Source of the DNA: a virus
IMG/VR virus record: IMGVR_UViG_3300008110_000034
Span: 1-64,000 of that record
DNA: 64,000 nt
Direction: 5' to 3' (one strand)
Part shown: positions 41,557-49,466 of the stretch, piece after piece
Layout: every line of letters starts with the position of its first letter
Position numbering within the stretch: the first letter of the stretch is position 1
Translations under genes and position numbers: made by a program
Notes under the pieces: generated by a model
Database searches by the model: none
What the model saw: only the letters and a program-made list of their open reading frames with translations
Told to the model about the DNA's origin: nothing

Positions 41557-41765
41557 TTGAACAATTAATAACAGATCAAGCTGCATGGAAGCTTCGGTTA
41601 AAAATTAACGACTGTGTAAAGCCAGACGGCTTTAACCATCTTATGTTTACTGGAGAACAGTATAACGACGAAGGTGAATTAACTAATACTAGCACTTACG
41701 ATTTTTTCCTTAGCAAAGAGGAAATTGGAAAGCTTTGGACAACCTTAGCAAACGGTGTACGATGA
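41553..41765 (+). CDS. Small hypothetical protein
   Basis: A 70-aa protein from ATG 41553 (ATGA overlap), coupled by ATGA to the phosphoribosyltransferase. Includes HLMFTGEQYNDEGELTNTST. No family recognised. Confidence 0.5.
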   Translation: MIEQLITDQAAWKLRLKINDCVKPDGFNHLMFTGEQYNDEGELTNTSTYDFFLSKEEIGKLWTTLANGVR

Positions 41766-42307
41766 AAAAAATTTACTTAACTTGGAGAAACGTTCAAGGA
41801 CACGTTCTCGAACTAGCTAAACAAATTAACAATGATAATTGGCGTCCGGATTATGTTGTAGGTATCACAAGAGGAGGTGCTGTTCCAGCAGTAATGCTTA
41901 GTCAATATCTTGATGTTCCTATGCGACCATTACAGGTCAGTTTACGCGACGGTGGAGATTGTGTCAGCGACTTAGGTATGGCCGAAGATGCATTTGGTTA
42001 TGTTCCTGAAGAAGTACGAGGGGAGTCGGGTACTCAAACCGATCCTGCTTATCGAAAAAAAATTCTTATTGTTGACGACATCAACGACACCGGTGCTACT
42101 ATAGCGTGGATTAAGAAAGATTGGCCTAGCGGATGTTTACCAAATCATTTTGCTTGGGATACTGTTTGGAACAATAATGTTCGTTTTGCTGTAATTCATA
42201 ATAATCTTGCCAGCAAAGAAGAAGTAGATTACTCAGCTAATGAAATTAACAAGGCTGAAGAGGATTGCTGGATAGTATATCCTTGGGAGAACTTTTGGCG
42301 TGGATAA
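41762..42307 (+). CDS. Phosphoribosyltransferase
   Basis: A 181-aa type I PRTase: YVVGITRGGAVPAVMLSQYL and the PRPP loop ILIVDDINDTGATI (acidic pair then T-G). The pattern is close to Gpt-like purine salvage enzymes. It makes nucleotides from a free base and PRPP, or the base could be a modified purine. The start is ATG 41762, overlapping the previous stop; an in-frame upstream start is unnecessary. Confidence 0.82.
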   Translation: MKKIYLTWRNVQGHVLELAKQINNDNWRPDYVVGITRGGAVPAVMLSQYLDVPMRPLQVSLRDGGDCVSDLGMAEDAFGYVPEEVRGESGTQTDPAYRKKILIVDDINDTGATIAWIKKDWPSGCLPNHFAWDTVWNNNVRFAVIHNNLASKEEVDYSANEINKAEEDCWIVYPWENFWRG

Positions 42308-42680
42308 TAAAGAACTAGATCGTTTCTGCTGTAATTGGGATATTCAATTGAGGCCTAGTTCACGCACTATTAGAAAGGCTAAACCACCACAGGTTAGCAC
42401 TTATCAGGATGCACATGATTTTTATTTTGCTACAGAAGATTTAGAGTGTTATGATATTCTAATACCTAAAGATAACTTTCATGCCTTAGCCGAAATTGAT
42501 CAAAGAATGAATGACGTAATTGTTAAATCTCGTGGAGATCAAGATTACATCAATCATATAAAGCGTAAAGAAATGATTGAGATTAAAGCAAGAAATAATA
42601 ACCCTGCTGTTAAAAAGGCCTGGGATAATTATTCTACATTAATGAATATGGTTTGGAACGAGTATGCTGACAGATATTGA
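42300..42680 (+). CDS. Hypothetical protein
   Basis: A 126-aa protein starting at GTG 42300 inside the end of the PRTase gene. Contains WDIQLRPSSRTIRKAKPP near the start, then a helical part. No family recognised. It overlaps the HIT gene by 17 bases. Confidence 0.45.
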   Translation: MDNKELDRFCCNWDIQLRPSSRTIRKAKPPQVSTYQDAHDFYFATEDLECYDILIPKDNFHALAEIDQRMNDVIVKSRGDQDYINHIKRKEMIEIKARNNNPAVKKAWDNYSTLMNMVWNEYADRY

Positions 42681-43068
42681 AAAGGCCTTAAATGAAAAAA
42701 GAGCACCGTGGACAGAAATTGAATACAGAACTAAAGACTTCTGGGTCTTCAGAGACGCTTATGCAGTTACCCCAGGGCATTTGTTATTTGTGCCTACCCA
42801 AGAAAACTGGACTAATCTCTGGGAGTGCTACAAAGCAGCCTACAAGTTCGGACACGAGGGTGTTGAAGCTGAAAGGTGGGATGCTTTTAACATCGGCCAA
42901 AATGTTGGAGAAGCAGCTGGACAAACAGTGATGTATCCCCACGTACACATGATACCACGACGTATAGGCGATATGGAGGATCCAAGAGGTGGAGTTAGAC
43001 ATGTTATACCCGAAAAAGGAAACTATAAAAAATCCACACACAGTATGGATCAATTGGCAGCACCCTGA
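42664..43068 (+). CDS. HIT-family hydrolase/transferase
   Basis: A 134-aa protein with the histidine-triad end YPHVHMIPRRIGDMEDPRGG (H-V-H-M) and the helix NIGQNVGEAAGQTV before it. HIT proteins hydrolyse or transfer nucleotides at alpha-phosphates. The triad here reads H-x-H followed by Met-Ile rather than H-x-H-x-H, as in some phage members. Confidence 0.75.
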   Translation: MLTDIEKALNEKRAPWTEIEYRTKDFWVFRDAYAVTPGHLLFVPTQENWTNLWECYKAAYKFGHEGVEAERWDAFNIGQNVGEAAGQTVMYPHVHMIPRRIGDMEDPRGGVRHVIPEKGNYKKSTHSMDQLAAP

Positions 43069-43225
43069 TATGCCGTGGACTGAAATCTGTGCTAAGGTAA
43101 TGGAAGTATTTGGATTACCTGGTCACAGATATACTAGTCATCCTACTACACACTTTATGACATTTACATTTAAATCAGAAAAAGATCGTGTATTATGTGA
43201 AATATTATTAAGCGAGTATTTGTAA
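43001..43225 (+). CDS. Small hypothetical protein
   Basis: A 74-aa protein from ATG 43001, overlapping the HIT gene by 68 bases (an ATG 12 bases earlier is also possible), joined to the next gene by TAATG. Contains VFGLPGHRYTSHPTTHFMTF. No family recognised. The large overlap makes the start uncertain. Confidence 0.45.
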   Translation: MLYPKKETIKNPHTVWINWQHPDMPWTEICAKVMEVFGLPGHRYTSHPTTHFMTFTFKSEKDRVLCEILLSEYL

Positions 43226-44022
43226 TGTATGAAAAAATAGGAATTATTGGTCATGGCTATGTTGGAGAAGCAATAGCACAAAGCATAGTGCCTCCATTTC
43301 AAGCAGTTATTATTGATCCAGCCAAGGGATGGAACACAACTTACTATGATCTAAAAAAAGAATGTTCTTGTGTGTTTATATGTGTCCCAAGTCCGCAAGG
43401 TGCAGACGGACAATGTGATACTAGTATTATTGAGAGTGTTTTAAAAGAATTGCAATTTGGATTTACTGGAACTATTATTAGTAAAGTAACTGCGCCGCCA
43501 GACTTTTACGAAGACTGGGGTAAACTGTTACCTAATTTAGTTTACGTTCCAGAATTTCTTAGAGCCTCATCTGGTATAACAGACTTTGCTAGAGCAGAAT
43601 GGACTATAGTTGGCGGCACTGTTGGTGCTTATCAAAGAGAAGCAATAAGAATTATTAAACAACTGCAAACCGAACTTAGGCATATTGAACTATGCGGTAT
43701 CGGTGAAGCAGCATTTGTCAAATATTCCATTAACAGTTTCCTTGCTACAAAAGTTGTCTTTATGAATGAACTATATCAATTATCCGATAAGAAAGGTTAC
43801 AATTGGAGGCAACTGTCTAATTTGATTAATATGGACAAGCGCATAGGCGATAGTCATATGCAAGTGCCCGGGCCTGACAAGTATTATGGGTTCGGTGGAG
43901 CATGTTTTCCTAAAGATACAGAAGCACTATTAAAATATGCAGATGATCATAGTGTAAACCTAAATACTCTTGATGCAGCCGTAAAGAAAAATACTCTTTT
44001 AAGGTTGACTAAACCTAAATAA
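43225..44022 (+). CDS. UDP-glucose/GDP-mannose dehydrogenase-like protein
   Basis: A 265-aa protein with the NAD-binding start IGIIGHGYVGEAIA, the conserved V-P-E-F-L-R and the catalytic Cys in GGACFPKDTEALL. It is shorter than cellular UDP-glucose dehydrogenases (about 390-430 aa) and lacks their C-terminal UDP-binding domain, so activity or substrate may differ. It could feed an oxidised sugar to a glycosyltransferase. Confidence 0.8.
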   Translation: MYEKIGIIGHGYVGEAIAQSIVPPFQAVIIDPAKGWNTTYYDLKKECSCVFICVPSPQGADGQCDTSIIESVLKELQFGFTGTIISKVTAPPDFYEDWGKLLPNLVYVPEFLRASSGITDFARAEWTIVGGTVGAYQREAIRIIKQLQTELRHIELCGIGEAAFVKYSINSFLATKVVFMNELYQLSDKKGYNWRQLSNLINMDKRIGDSHMQVPGPDKYYGFGGACFPKDTEALLKYADDHSVNLNTLDAAVKKNTLLRLTKPK

Positions 44023-44033
44023 CATTGTAAAAT
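44005..44033 (+). promoter_or_regulatory. Sigma70-type promoter before folE
   Basis: TTGACT 44005-44010, 17-base spacer, extended -10 TGTAAAAT with TAAAAT at 44028-44033; predicted start near 44040, ATG at 44052 preceded by AAAGGAAA. Confidence 0.6.
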
Positions 44034-44051
44034 AGCAATAAAGGAAAACTT

Positions 44052-44387
44052 ATGGTATATAACAAAATGTATGAAAGCAACGACGAGACTGGCTTAGATG
44101 CTATGGCCGGAGATGGTGGCTACCAAGAATCAACATTATCTGCTGTACTACGTGCTAAAATGAAAAGAGAAGGAAAGCGTTTCTGGGCAGGAGACAATAT
44201 CAGCGACTATCTTCATGACAGCGACAAAGAGCACTTAATTAATGAAGCTACAGAAGCATTTGAAGGTGTACTAGACACACTGCTGATTGATCGCGAAAAC
44301 GATCCTAACAGTAAAGGCACAGCCCGCAGGCTTGCTAAAATGTATTTCAACGAAATAATGGCAGGAAGATATGAGAAGGAATGTTAG
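44052..44387 (+). CDS. folE: GTP cyclohydrolase I, N-terminal part (split gene)
   Basis: A 111-aa protein matching the N-terminal half of FolE: a helical region ending with GTARRLAKMYFNEIMAGRY, which corresponds to T-P-x-R-V-A-K-M-Y-x-E-I-F-x-G-Y. The frame stops at 44387 just after this, before the zinc and catalytic residues. The rest follows in the -1 frame. About 20 residues of the family between these segments seem to be missing. See the next entry. Confidence 0.7.
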   Translation: MVYNKMYESNDETGLDAMAGDGGYQESTLSAVLRAKMKREGKRFWAGDNISDYLHDSDKEHLINEATEAFEGVLDTLLIDRENDPNSKGTARRLAKMYFNEIMAGRYEKEC

Positions 44388-44767
44388 TAGTACGTAGCGA
44401 ATTAAGAAGTATGTGTAGTCATCATCATCAACCAGTTAATGGTGTAGCATATATTGGTATCATTGCTGCTAATAAACTTATTGGCTTATCTAAGTACACT
44501 CGAATCGCTCAATGGTGTGCTAGACGCGGTACTCTACAAGAAGAACTGGCCAACGATATTGCAAGAGAAATTAGTCGAGCTACTGACGCTAAAGATGTAG
44601 GTGTGTACATTCAGGCCACACATGGCTGCTGTGAGAATCGAGGTATTATGGCACATAGTAGTCTTACACAGACTACAGTATTAAAAGGTGCGTTCAAAGA
44701 TGATCAAGGCACTAAAAAAGAATTCTTTGATAACATCAAACTACAACAAGATTTTGCTCCAAGATAA
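44381..44767 (+). CDS. folE: GTP cyclohydrolase I, C-terminal catalytic part (split gene)
   Basis: A 128-aa protein with MLVVRSELRSMCSHHHQPVN (zinc Cys and His motif C-x-H-H), GVAYIGIIAANKLIGLSKYTRI, and HGCCENRGIMAHSSLTQTT near the end, i.e. the catalytic half of FolE. ATG 44381 overlaps the stop of the first half by 7 bases, so it can be made by re-initiation and join the first half as a two-chain enzyme. It makes dihydroneopterin triphosphate, precursor of preQ0 or folate. Confidence 0.75.
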   Translation: MLVVRSELRSMCSHHHQPVNGVAYIGIIAANKLIGLSKYTRIAQWCARRGTLQEELANDIAREISRATDAKDVGVYIQATHGCCENRGIMAHSSLTQTTVLKGAFKDDQGTKKEFFDNIKLQQDFAPR

Positions 44768-44788
44768 TAAAATGAAAGAAACTTAAAT

Positions 44789-45067
44789 GTGACTTTAATT
44801 AACAAAGATGATATAATAGAAGTAGATGAAGATCAGTATCTTTGTTTAACAGGAACACTTGAAGAACAATTTAGTTTTCAAATTATAAATGGAGAAAAAT
44901 GGGATCTACTAGGAGATGAGGAATTTCCTGTCGACTGGTGGCCCGAAAGAAGAGAAGCTAACGATTACTATATTGGATGGACTGCCGAAGAATTTTTATT
45001 ATGGGGGCATTCGCCGTTAATAGATGATCTATGCAACTATCGTAATTTATTAAACAAGGAGAAATAA
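44789..45067 (+). CDS. Small acidic hypothetical protein
   Basis: A 92-aa acidic protein with many aromatic residues (FPVDWWPERREANDYYIGW). GTG 44789 is the apparent start; it lies after a very short reading frame and its Shine-Dalgarno is weak, so the start is uncertain. No family recognised. Confidence 0.45.
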   Translation: MTLINKDDIIEVDEDQYLCLTGTLEEQFSFQIINGEKWDLLGDEEFPVDWWPERREANDYYIGWTAEEFLLWGHSPLIDDLCNYRNLLNKEK

Positions 45068-45068
45068 A

Positions 45069-45257
45069 ATGAATATAGGCGACAAGCTAGCAAAAGTAGG
45101 AGATAGTTTTACTATCAATATGTATGACAACGGATTTATGGTAGAAGTGTCGGGACGTAATTCCGACGGCGACTGGGCAACTGCTAAAGTACTTTGTCAA
45201 AATTTAGAACAGGTAGTTTCTATAGTTACTGAAGTTTCATCAATGGAAAGAGAGTAA
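45069..45257 (+). CDS. Small hypothetical protein
   Basis: A 62-aa protein with Shine-Dalgarno AAGGAG at 45056-45061, coupled by TAATG to the next gene. Pattern of strands (SFTINMYDNGFMVEVSGRN). No family recognised. Confidence 0.5.
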   Translation: MNIGDKLAKVGDSFTINMYDNGFMVEVSGRNSDGDWATAKVLCQNLEQVVSIVTEVSSMERE

Positions 45258-45475
45258 TGGACAAAAAAGTCGAAGATGTTATTCATAGGATGAAAAATCT
45301 TAGAGAGTACAAAGTAGTACGTAATGTCTCCGAAGGATTTGTTCTTAATGGCAAGATGCCGTATGATGTTAAGCTTGACAAAAACAATGTATTGACAGTA
45401 ACATTAATGGCTGTTGATAGAGAAGAAGCAGAACGTCGCGTTAGCGAATTTATTGCAGGAATGAACGATGATTAA
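45257..45475 (+). CDS. Small hypothetical protein
   Basis: A 72-aa protein, charged alpha/beta, overlapping both neighbours. No family recognised. Confidence 0.5.
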   Translation: MDKKVEDVIHRMKNLREYKVVRNVSEGFVLNGKMPYDVKLDKNNVLTVTLMAVDREEAERRVSEFIAGMNDD

Positions 45476-45773
45476 AAAATGGTTTAAGAAAAAATTCAGA
45501 GATTGGTCTAAGGAAGCGTGGGACGCCGGTATGGAAAAATCACAATCTTTAGGCATTGGTATTCCTAACAGTGTTTATGAAACTCGTCAATTGAATAGCG
45601 ATGCTGTTTTACAGTTTACTGTATACAATGCTGTTGGCGGTAAAGTAGTAGAATTTAGATATCATGATCGTAACAGTGATCGTAGTCATAATCAGATGTA
45701 TGTTATTGGTAAGGATGAAGACTTTGGAGAGAAAATAGCTAAGATAGCCACATTAGAGGTATTAAAGCAATGA
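45468..45773 (+). CDS. Small hypothetical protein
   Basis: A 101-aa basic protein (KKWFKKKFRDWSKEAWDAG near the start) with a beta-rich second half (VLQFTVYNAVGGKVVEFRYH). Coupled by overlap to both neighbours. No family recognised. Confidence 0.5.
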   Translation: MIKKWFKKKFRDWSKEAWDAGMEKSQSLGIGIPNSVYETRQLNSDAVLQFTVYNAVGGKVVEFRYHDRNSDRSHNQMYVIGKDEDFGEKIAKIATLEVLKQ

Positions 45774-46123
45774 CACCGCAGATACCTGCAGAAGGAATTT
45801 ATAAAACGGGCGAATGGGGGGACTCAGTGTCTTACCGTATTGCCTGTAATTGTCACGATGCAAATCATTCTCACGATCTTTGGGTAGAAGCCAGCGACAT
45901 AGGTATAGATATTACAATCTATACCACAGTTAAATCTAAATGGTGGTCTATTAATCGACTAAAACAAATTTGGATATTATTAACTAAGGGCTATATAGAG
46001 ACAGAGTCGTCGATTTCTCTTACAACACAACAAGCTCTTAATTATTCTGAAGTTTTAAAATCTTCTATAGAATATGTAGACAAATTAAGAGAAAGTTATA
46101 TTAGAAAGAAAAAAGATGAGTAA
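45770..46123 (+). CDS. Small hypothetical protein upstream of queE
   Basis: A 117-aa protein with SYRIACNCHDANHSHDLWVEA (Cys and His residues spaced like a possible metal site) near the N-terminus and a helical C-terminal part. It overlaps queE by 8 bases. No family recognised. Confidence 0.5.
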   Translation: MTPQIPAEGIYKTGEWGDSVSYRIACNCHDANHSHDLWVEASDIGIDITIYTTVKSKWWSINRLKQIWILLTKGYIETESSISLTTQQALNYSEVLKSSIEYVDKLRESYIRKKKDE

Positions 46124-46973
46124 AATAAAAATAGCAGAGCTTTTTTATAGCATACAAGGCGAAGGACGCTTTATGGGTGTTCCTTCTGTTTTCTTACGTA
46201 CATACGGTTGTAATTTTAAATGCGCCGGATTTGGTATGCCACGCGGTGAGATTAGTATTGAAGCAGATGATATTGCATATACACATGCCAATATTGAATC
46301 TTTTCATAAGTACGAAGAACTGCCGTTAGTTACTACAGGCTGTGATAGTTATGCAAGTTGGCATCCAGCATTTAAAGATCTAAGCCCTATGCTAACTGTA
46401 GATGCTATAGTTGATAGAATAATGGAATTACTTCCTTATAATAAATGGCGCAGTGAGCATCTTGTTATTACAGGCGGTGAACCTTTGCTAGGTTGGCAAC
46501 GTGCTTATCCAGATTTGTTAAGTCACGATAAAATGAAAAAATTAAAAGATATAACATTTGAAACAAATGGTACTCAAGAAATATCTAAAGATTTTAGAAA
46601 GTACTTAGAAAAGTGGACACACAAACAAGGGTATCACAATCTTACGTTTAGCGTGAGTCCAAAACTAGGTGTAAGCGGAGAGAAGAAAGAAGACGCTATA
46701 CGTCCAGATATCGTTAGAGAATATGAAGAACTAGGACACACTTATCTAAAATTCGTAGTCGCCACTGAAGAGGATCTTAAAGATGCAGAACAGGCAGTTC
46801 AAGAATATCGCGATAACGGTTTCGAAGGTCACATTTATCTTATGCCTGTCGGGGGTGTTGAACGGGTGTACAATCTTAATAATAGAACAGTGGCACAGAT
46901 GGCAATGCAAAAAGGATGGCGGTACAGTGATCGACTTCAAGTGCCGTTATTTAAAAACGAATGGGGAACCTAA
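46116..46973 (+). CDS. queE: 7-carboxy-7-deazaguanine synthase (QueE-like radical SAM)
   Basis: A 285-aa protein: FYSIQGEGRFMGVPSVFLRT is the QueE N-terminal signature. The cluster cysteines are Cys32 and Cys36 (GCNFKC) and, after an insertion of about 39 residues, Cys76 in TTGCDSYASWH, which lines up with the C-D-x-x-Y-x-W of QueE. ITGGEPLL follows at 118-125. The reaction turns 6-carboxytetrahydropterin into the 7-deazaguanine core. It works after FolE and QueD. QueC is not seen in the window. Confidence 0.85.
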   Translation: MSKIKIAELFYSIQGEGRFMGVPSVFLRTYGCNFKCAGFGMPRGEISIEADDIAYTHANIESFHKYEELPLVTTGCDSYASWHPAFKDLSPMLTVDAIVDRIMELLPYNKWRSEHLVITGGEPLLGWQRAYPDLLSHDKMKKLKDITFETNGTQEISKDFRKYLEKWTHKQGYHNLTFSVSPKLGVSGEKKEDAIRPDIVREYEELGHTYLKFVVATEEDLKDAEQAVQEYRDNGFEGHIYLMPVGGVERVYNLNNRTVAQMAMQKGWRYSDRLQVPLFKNEWGT

Positions 46974-47422
46974 TGAAAAACTTTATTAAAAAAATAACGG
47001 GCATCGAACGATTAGAAAAAGAAAGAGCTGAATCATTAGCTCGTTTAGCTGAAGCTAAAGCTAGCGAAGAAGCAGCTAAAAAGGCAGAAGAAGAAGCTCG
47101 TCAACAAGAAGAATTGGCTAAAATGACGCCAAAAGAACGAGCTACTGCTAACCAAGAACCTTATATTGCTGTTTTAGATACTAAGGTCAATCCAGAAAAT
47201 CCTAGAAATGGCTTTTTTGAACTTGACTGGAACGAATACTTTATTGTACAATTAAGACAAGCGGGTTATGGTTTAGATGGTGATCCAGACGAGCTTGTTG
47301 TTGATTTATGGTTCCGTGACCTTGCTCGTAATATCTTAGCCGAAGAAGGTCAAGATATTACTCGAGGAGCCGGATATATTAACGTTGTTCCAATTTCAAA
47401 AGGCAAATTAGAAGTTTCATGA
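46973..47422 (+). CDS. Hypothetical protein with N-terminal coiled coil
   Basis: A 149-aa protein from ATG 46973 (TAATG overlap). Residues 10-55 form an Ala/Glu/Lys coiled coil; the C-terminal domain (FFELDWNEYFIVQLRQAGY) is structured. Coupled by ATGA to the RNase H gene. No family recognised. Confidence 0.5.
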   Translation: MKNFIKKITGIERLEKERAESLARLAEAKASEEAAKKAEEEARQQEELAKMTPKERATANQEPYIAVLDTKVNPENPRNGFFELDWNEYFIVQLRQAGYGLDGDPDELVVDLWFRDLARNILAEEGQDITRGAGYINVVPISKGKLEVS

Positions 47423-48423
47423 CATATATTCTAGTAGATACTGCTAATACATTTTTCCGTGCTAGGCACGTAGTTCGTGGAGATGCTGATACTAAACTTG
47501 GTATGGCTCTCCATATTACTTTTAACAGTATTAAAAAGGCCTGGCAAGATTTTGAGGGCAAGCATGTTGTATTCTGTCTTGAAGGTCGATCATGGCGTAA
47601 AGACGTTTATACGCCCTATAAGGCTAATAGAGCCGAAACTCGAGCTGCTATGACTCCAAAAGAAGCAGAAGAAGATAAACTCTTTTGGGAAACCTTTGAT
47701 AAGTTTAAGGAATTCATTACTGAGAAATCTAATTGTACTGTGTTACAACACCCACAGTTAGAAGCAGATGATCTTATTGCAGGATGGATACAAAGTCATC
47801 CTCACGACAGTCATGTTATTATTAGCACTGACAGCGACTTTGCACAACTAATTTCTCCAACTGTTCGGCAATACAACGGCGTAGCAAATGTAACTACTAC
47901 GCACAAAGGATATTTTGACGATCGAGGAAAAGAAGTAATTGATAAAAAAACTAAGCAGCCGAAGCCGGCACCTAATCCACAATGGCTGCTATTCGAAAAA
48001 TGTATGCGAGGTGATACAAGCGATAATGTGTTTTCAGCATACCCAGGAGTTCGCGTTAAAGGAACAAAAAATAAAGTAGGACTAACAGAAGCGTTTGAAG
48101 ATAGAAACTCAAAAGGATTCGCGTGGAACAATCTCATGTTACAACGTTGGATGGATCATAACGGTGTTGAACATAGAGTGCTCGACGACTATAATAGAAA
48201 TGTACAGCTCTGTGATCTAACTGCACAACCTGATCATATTAGATCTTTGATTAAAGAAACTATTCATGCACAGACTAGTTCTCCTAAGAAAATTGACCAA
48301 GTTGGAATTCGAATGTTAAAATTTTGTAATTTATTTGACTTACAAAAAATTTCAGACAACATTCAACAATATGCAGAACCATTCGCTGCCAAATATACTA
48401 GTAAAGAAGTTGAACTAATTTAA
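47419..48423 (+). CDS. rnh: T4-type RNase H / 5'-3' exonuclease (FEN family)
   Basis: A 334-aa protein with the FEN/PIN acidic site: VDTAN (D7), LEADDLI (E115, D117, D118), STDSDFAQL (136-144) and KCMRGDTSDN. The length is near T4 RNase H (305 aa). It removes RNA primers from lagging strands together with gp43 and the clamp. A DNA ligase is not seen in the window. Confidence 0.85.
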   Translation: MTYILVDTANTFFRARHVVRGDADTKLGMALHITFNSIKKAWQDFEGKHVVFCLEGRSWRKDVYTPYKANRAETRAAMTPKEAEEDKLFWETFDKFKEFITEKSNCTVLQHPQLEADDLIAGWIQSHPHDSHVIISTDSDFAQLISPTVRQYNGVANVTTTHKGYFDDRGKEVIDKKTKQPKPAPNPQWLLFEKCMRGDTSDNVFSAYPGVRVKGTKNKVGLTEAFEDRNSKGFAWNNLMLQRWMDHNGVEHRVLDDYNRNVQLCDLTAQPDHIRSLIKETIHAQTSSPKKIDQVGIRMLKFCNLFDLQKISDNIQQYAEPFAAKYTSKEVELI

Positions 48424-48440
48424 ATCTATAAAGGATACAA

Positions 48441-48911
48441 ATGAATTTAAAAGCTAAACCCATTATAGAAGGAAAGTATTGGATAATAGAAAAAGATGGT
48501 GAAAAGGTTGCTATCTTACATAAAAAAGAAAACAACAAGTTTATGTTAAGTTCCAAAGACGGCGAAAAATATTTTAATCGTAAAGACGAACTAACTAAAA
48601 TTTTTGGAAAAGATTTCTTTGGAAAATCTATCAAAACTAAAATCTCTTCAATAGAAGTAAGAGATGTTTACGGATTTCCTACACCATGTCATCCATACAA
48701 TCCTCTTTTTGATATTAAGAGAAAATTACCTTTGTTTACAAAGAGTAGTCAAAGTAAAAGTTTATACTGTGCAGGATATTATACCATTAGATTTGATAAA
48801 GGATGGGTAAAATCGTTCTGTCCTAAACTAATCACTATTGAAAGATATGAATCCAGAGGACCTTTTAAAACTGAATTAGAAATGAAACAGGTACTTAGTC
48901 ATGCAAAATAA
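48441..48911 (+). CDS. Hypothetical protein
   Basis: A 156-aa basic protein with Shine-Dalgarno AAAGGA before ATG 48441. Contains EVRDVYGFPTPCHPYNPLFD and SKSLYCAGYYTIRF. No family recognised. It overlaps the next gene by 11 bases. Confidence 0.5.
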   Translation: MNLKAKPIIEGKYWIIEKDGEKVAILHKKENNKFMLSSKDGEKYFNRKDELTKIFGKDFFGKSIKTKISSIEVRDVYGFPTPCHPYNPLFDIKRKLPLFTKSSQSKSLYCAGYYTIRFDKGWVKSFCPKLITIERYESRGPFKTELEMKQVLSHAK

Positions 48912-49137
48912 TACTATTAACACATTACCTATTCAGCAGTTTATACAACAGGTAAGGGCTGCAGAACTAAGCCAACAAAGAGAAATTAAGTTAGATATAA
49001 AAACTGCTAAAAATTTAGCATTTTGTTTAGGTGAAATTAGTGCTAAACTGCTGCAAGACTATACAGAAGTTCTTTCTGCACTACAAAAAACATCTGGAGA
49101 ATCGGTTACTATAAAAATGGACGGTGGTGGTTTTTAA
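48901..49137 (+). CDS. Small hypothetical protein
   Basis: A 78-aa protein, helical (FIQQVRAAELSQQREIKLDI), ending IKMDGGGF. No family recognised. Confidence 0.5.
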   Translation: MQNNTINTLPIQQFIQQVRAAELSQQREIKLDIKTAKNLAFCLGEISAKLLQDYTEVLSALQKTSGESVTIKMDGGGF

Positions 49138-49147
49138 CTAAAAAATG

Positions 49148-49155
49148 GATAAATA
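49148..49155 (+). promoter_or_regulatory. Late promoter box GATAAATA
   Basis: GATAAATA 26 bases before ATG 49182; predicted start near 49161, with CGGAGACG as Shine-Dalgarno. Confidence 0.6.
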
Positions 49156-49181
49156 TATACGTACATTTCGGAGACGTATAT

Positions 49182-49466
49182 ATGTCGAGACCAAAACCAA
49201 AAGTTCTTCTGGAACAAGTAAATAAAAAAAATTATAAATGCGATCAAATTTTAGAAGCAGAAGCAGTTTGGGCTGTCTTCTATAAAGGTAGTCCTTTCAA
49301 TTTAAAAAGTTTTAATAGTTTAACTAGTTACCCTGGACCAAAATATAAAAAAGTCAGTTTTAGTAACCCCGGACATGCACACAATCTTGCTAAAAAATTA
49401 AATCAAATGTTTAATTGTAAAGATTTTCAAGTTTATAAATTAACATCCGGCGATCCAGTTAAATGA
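49182..49466 (+). CDS. Small hypothetical protein, late gene
   Basis: A 94-aa basic protein under a late box, coupled by ATGA to the next gene. Contains KVSFSNPGHAHNLAKKLNQM. No family recognised. Confidence 0.5.
   Translation: MSRPKPKVLLEQVNKKNYKCDQILEAEAVWAVFYKGSPFNLKSFNSLTSYPGPKYKKVSFSNPGHAHNLAKKLNQMFNCKDFQVYKLTSGDPVK

Noticed and set aside
44374-44390. Programmed -1 frameshift joining the folE halves
   Set aside because: No slippery heptamer is visible and part of the protein is missing; re-initiation at the overlapping ATG is simpler.
45375-45397. Two TTGACA boxes as further promoters
   Set aside because: Neither TTGACA (45375 or 45392) has a -10-like sequence 16-18 bases downstream, and both lie inside a gene.
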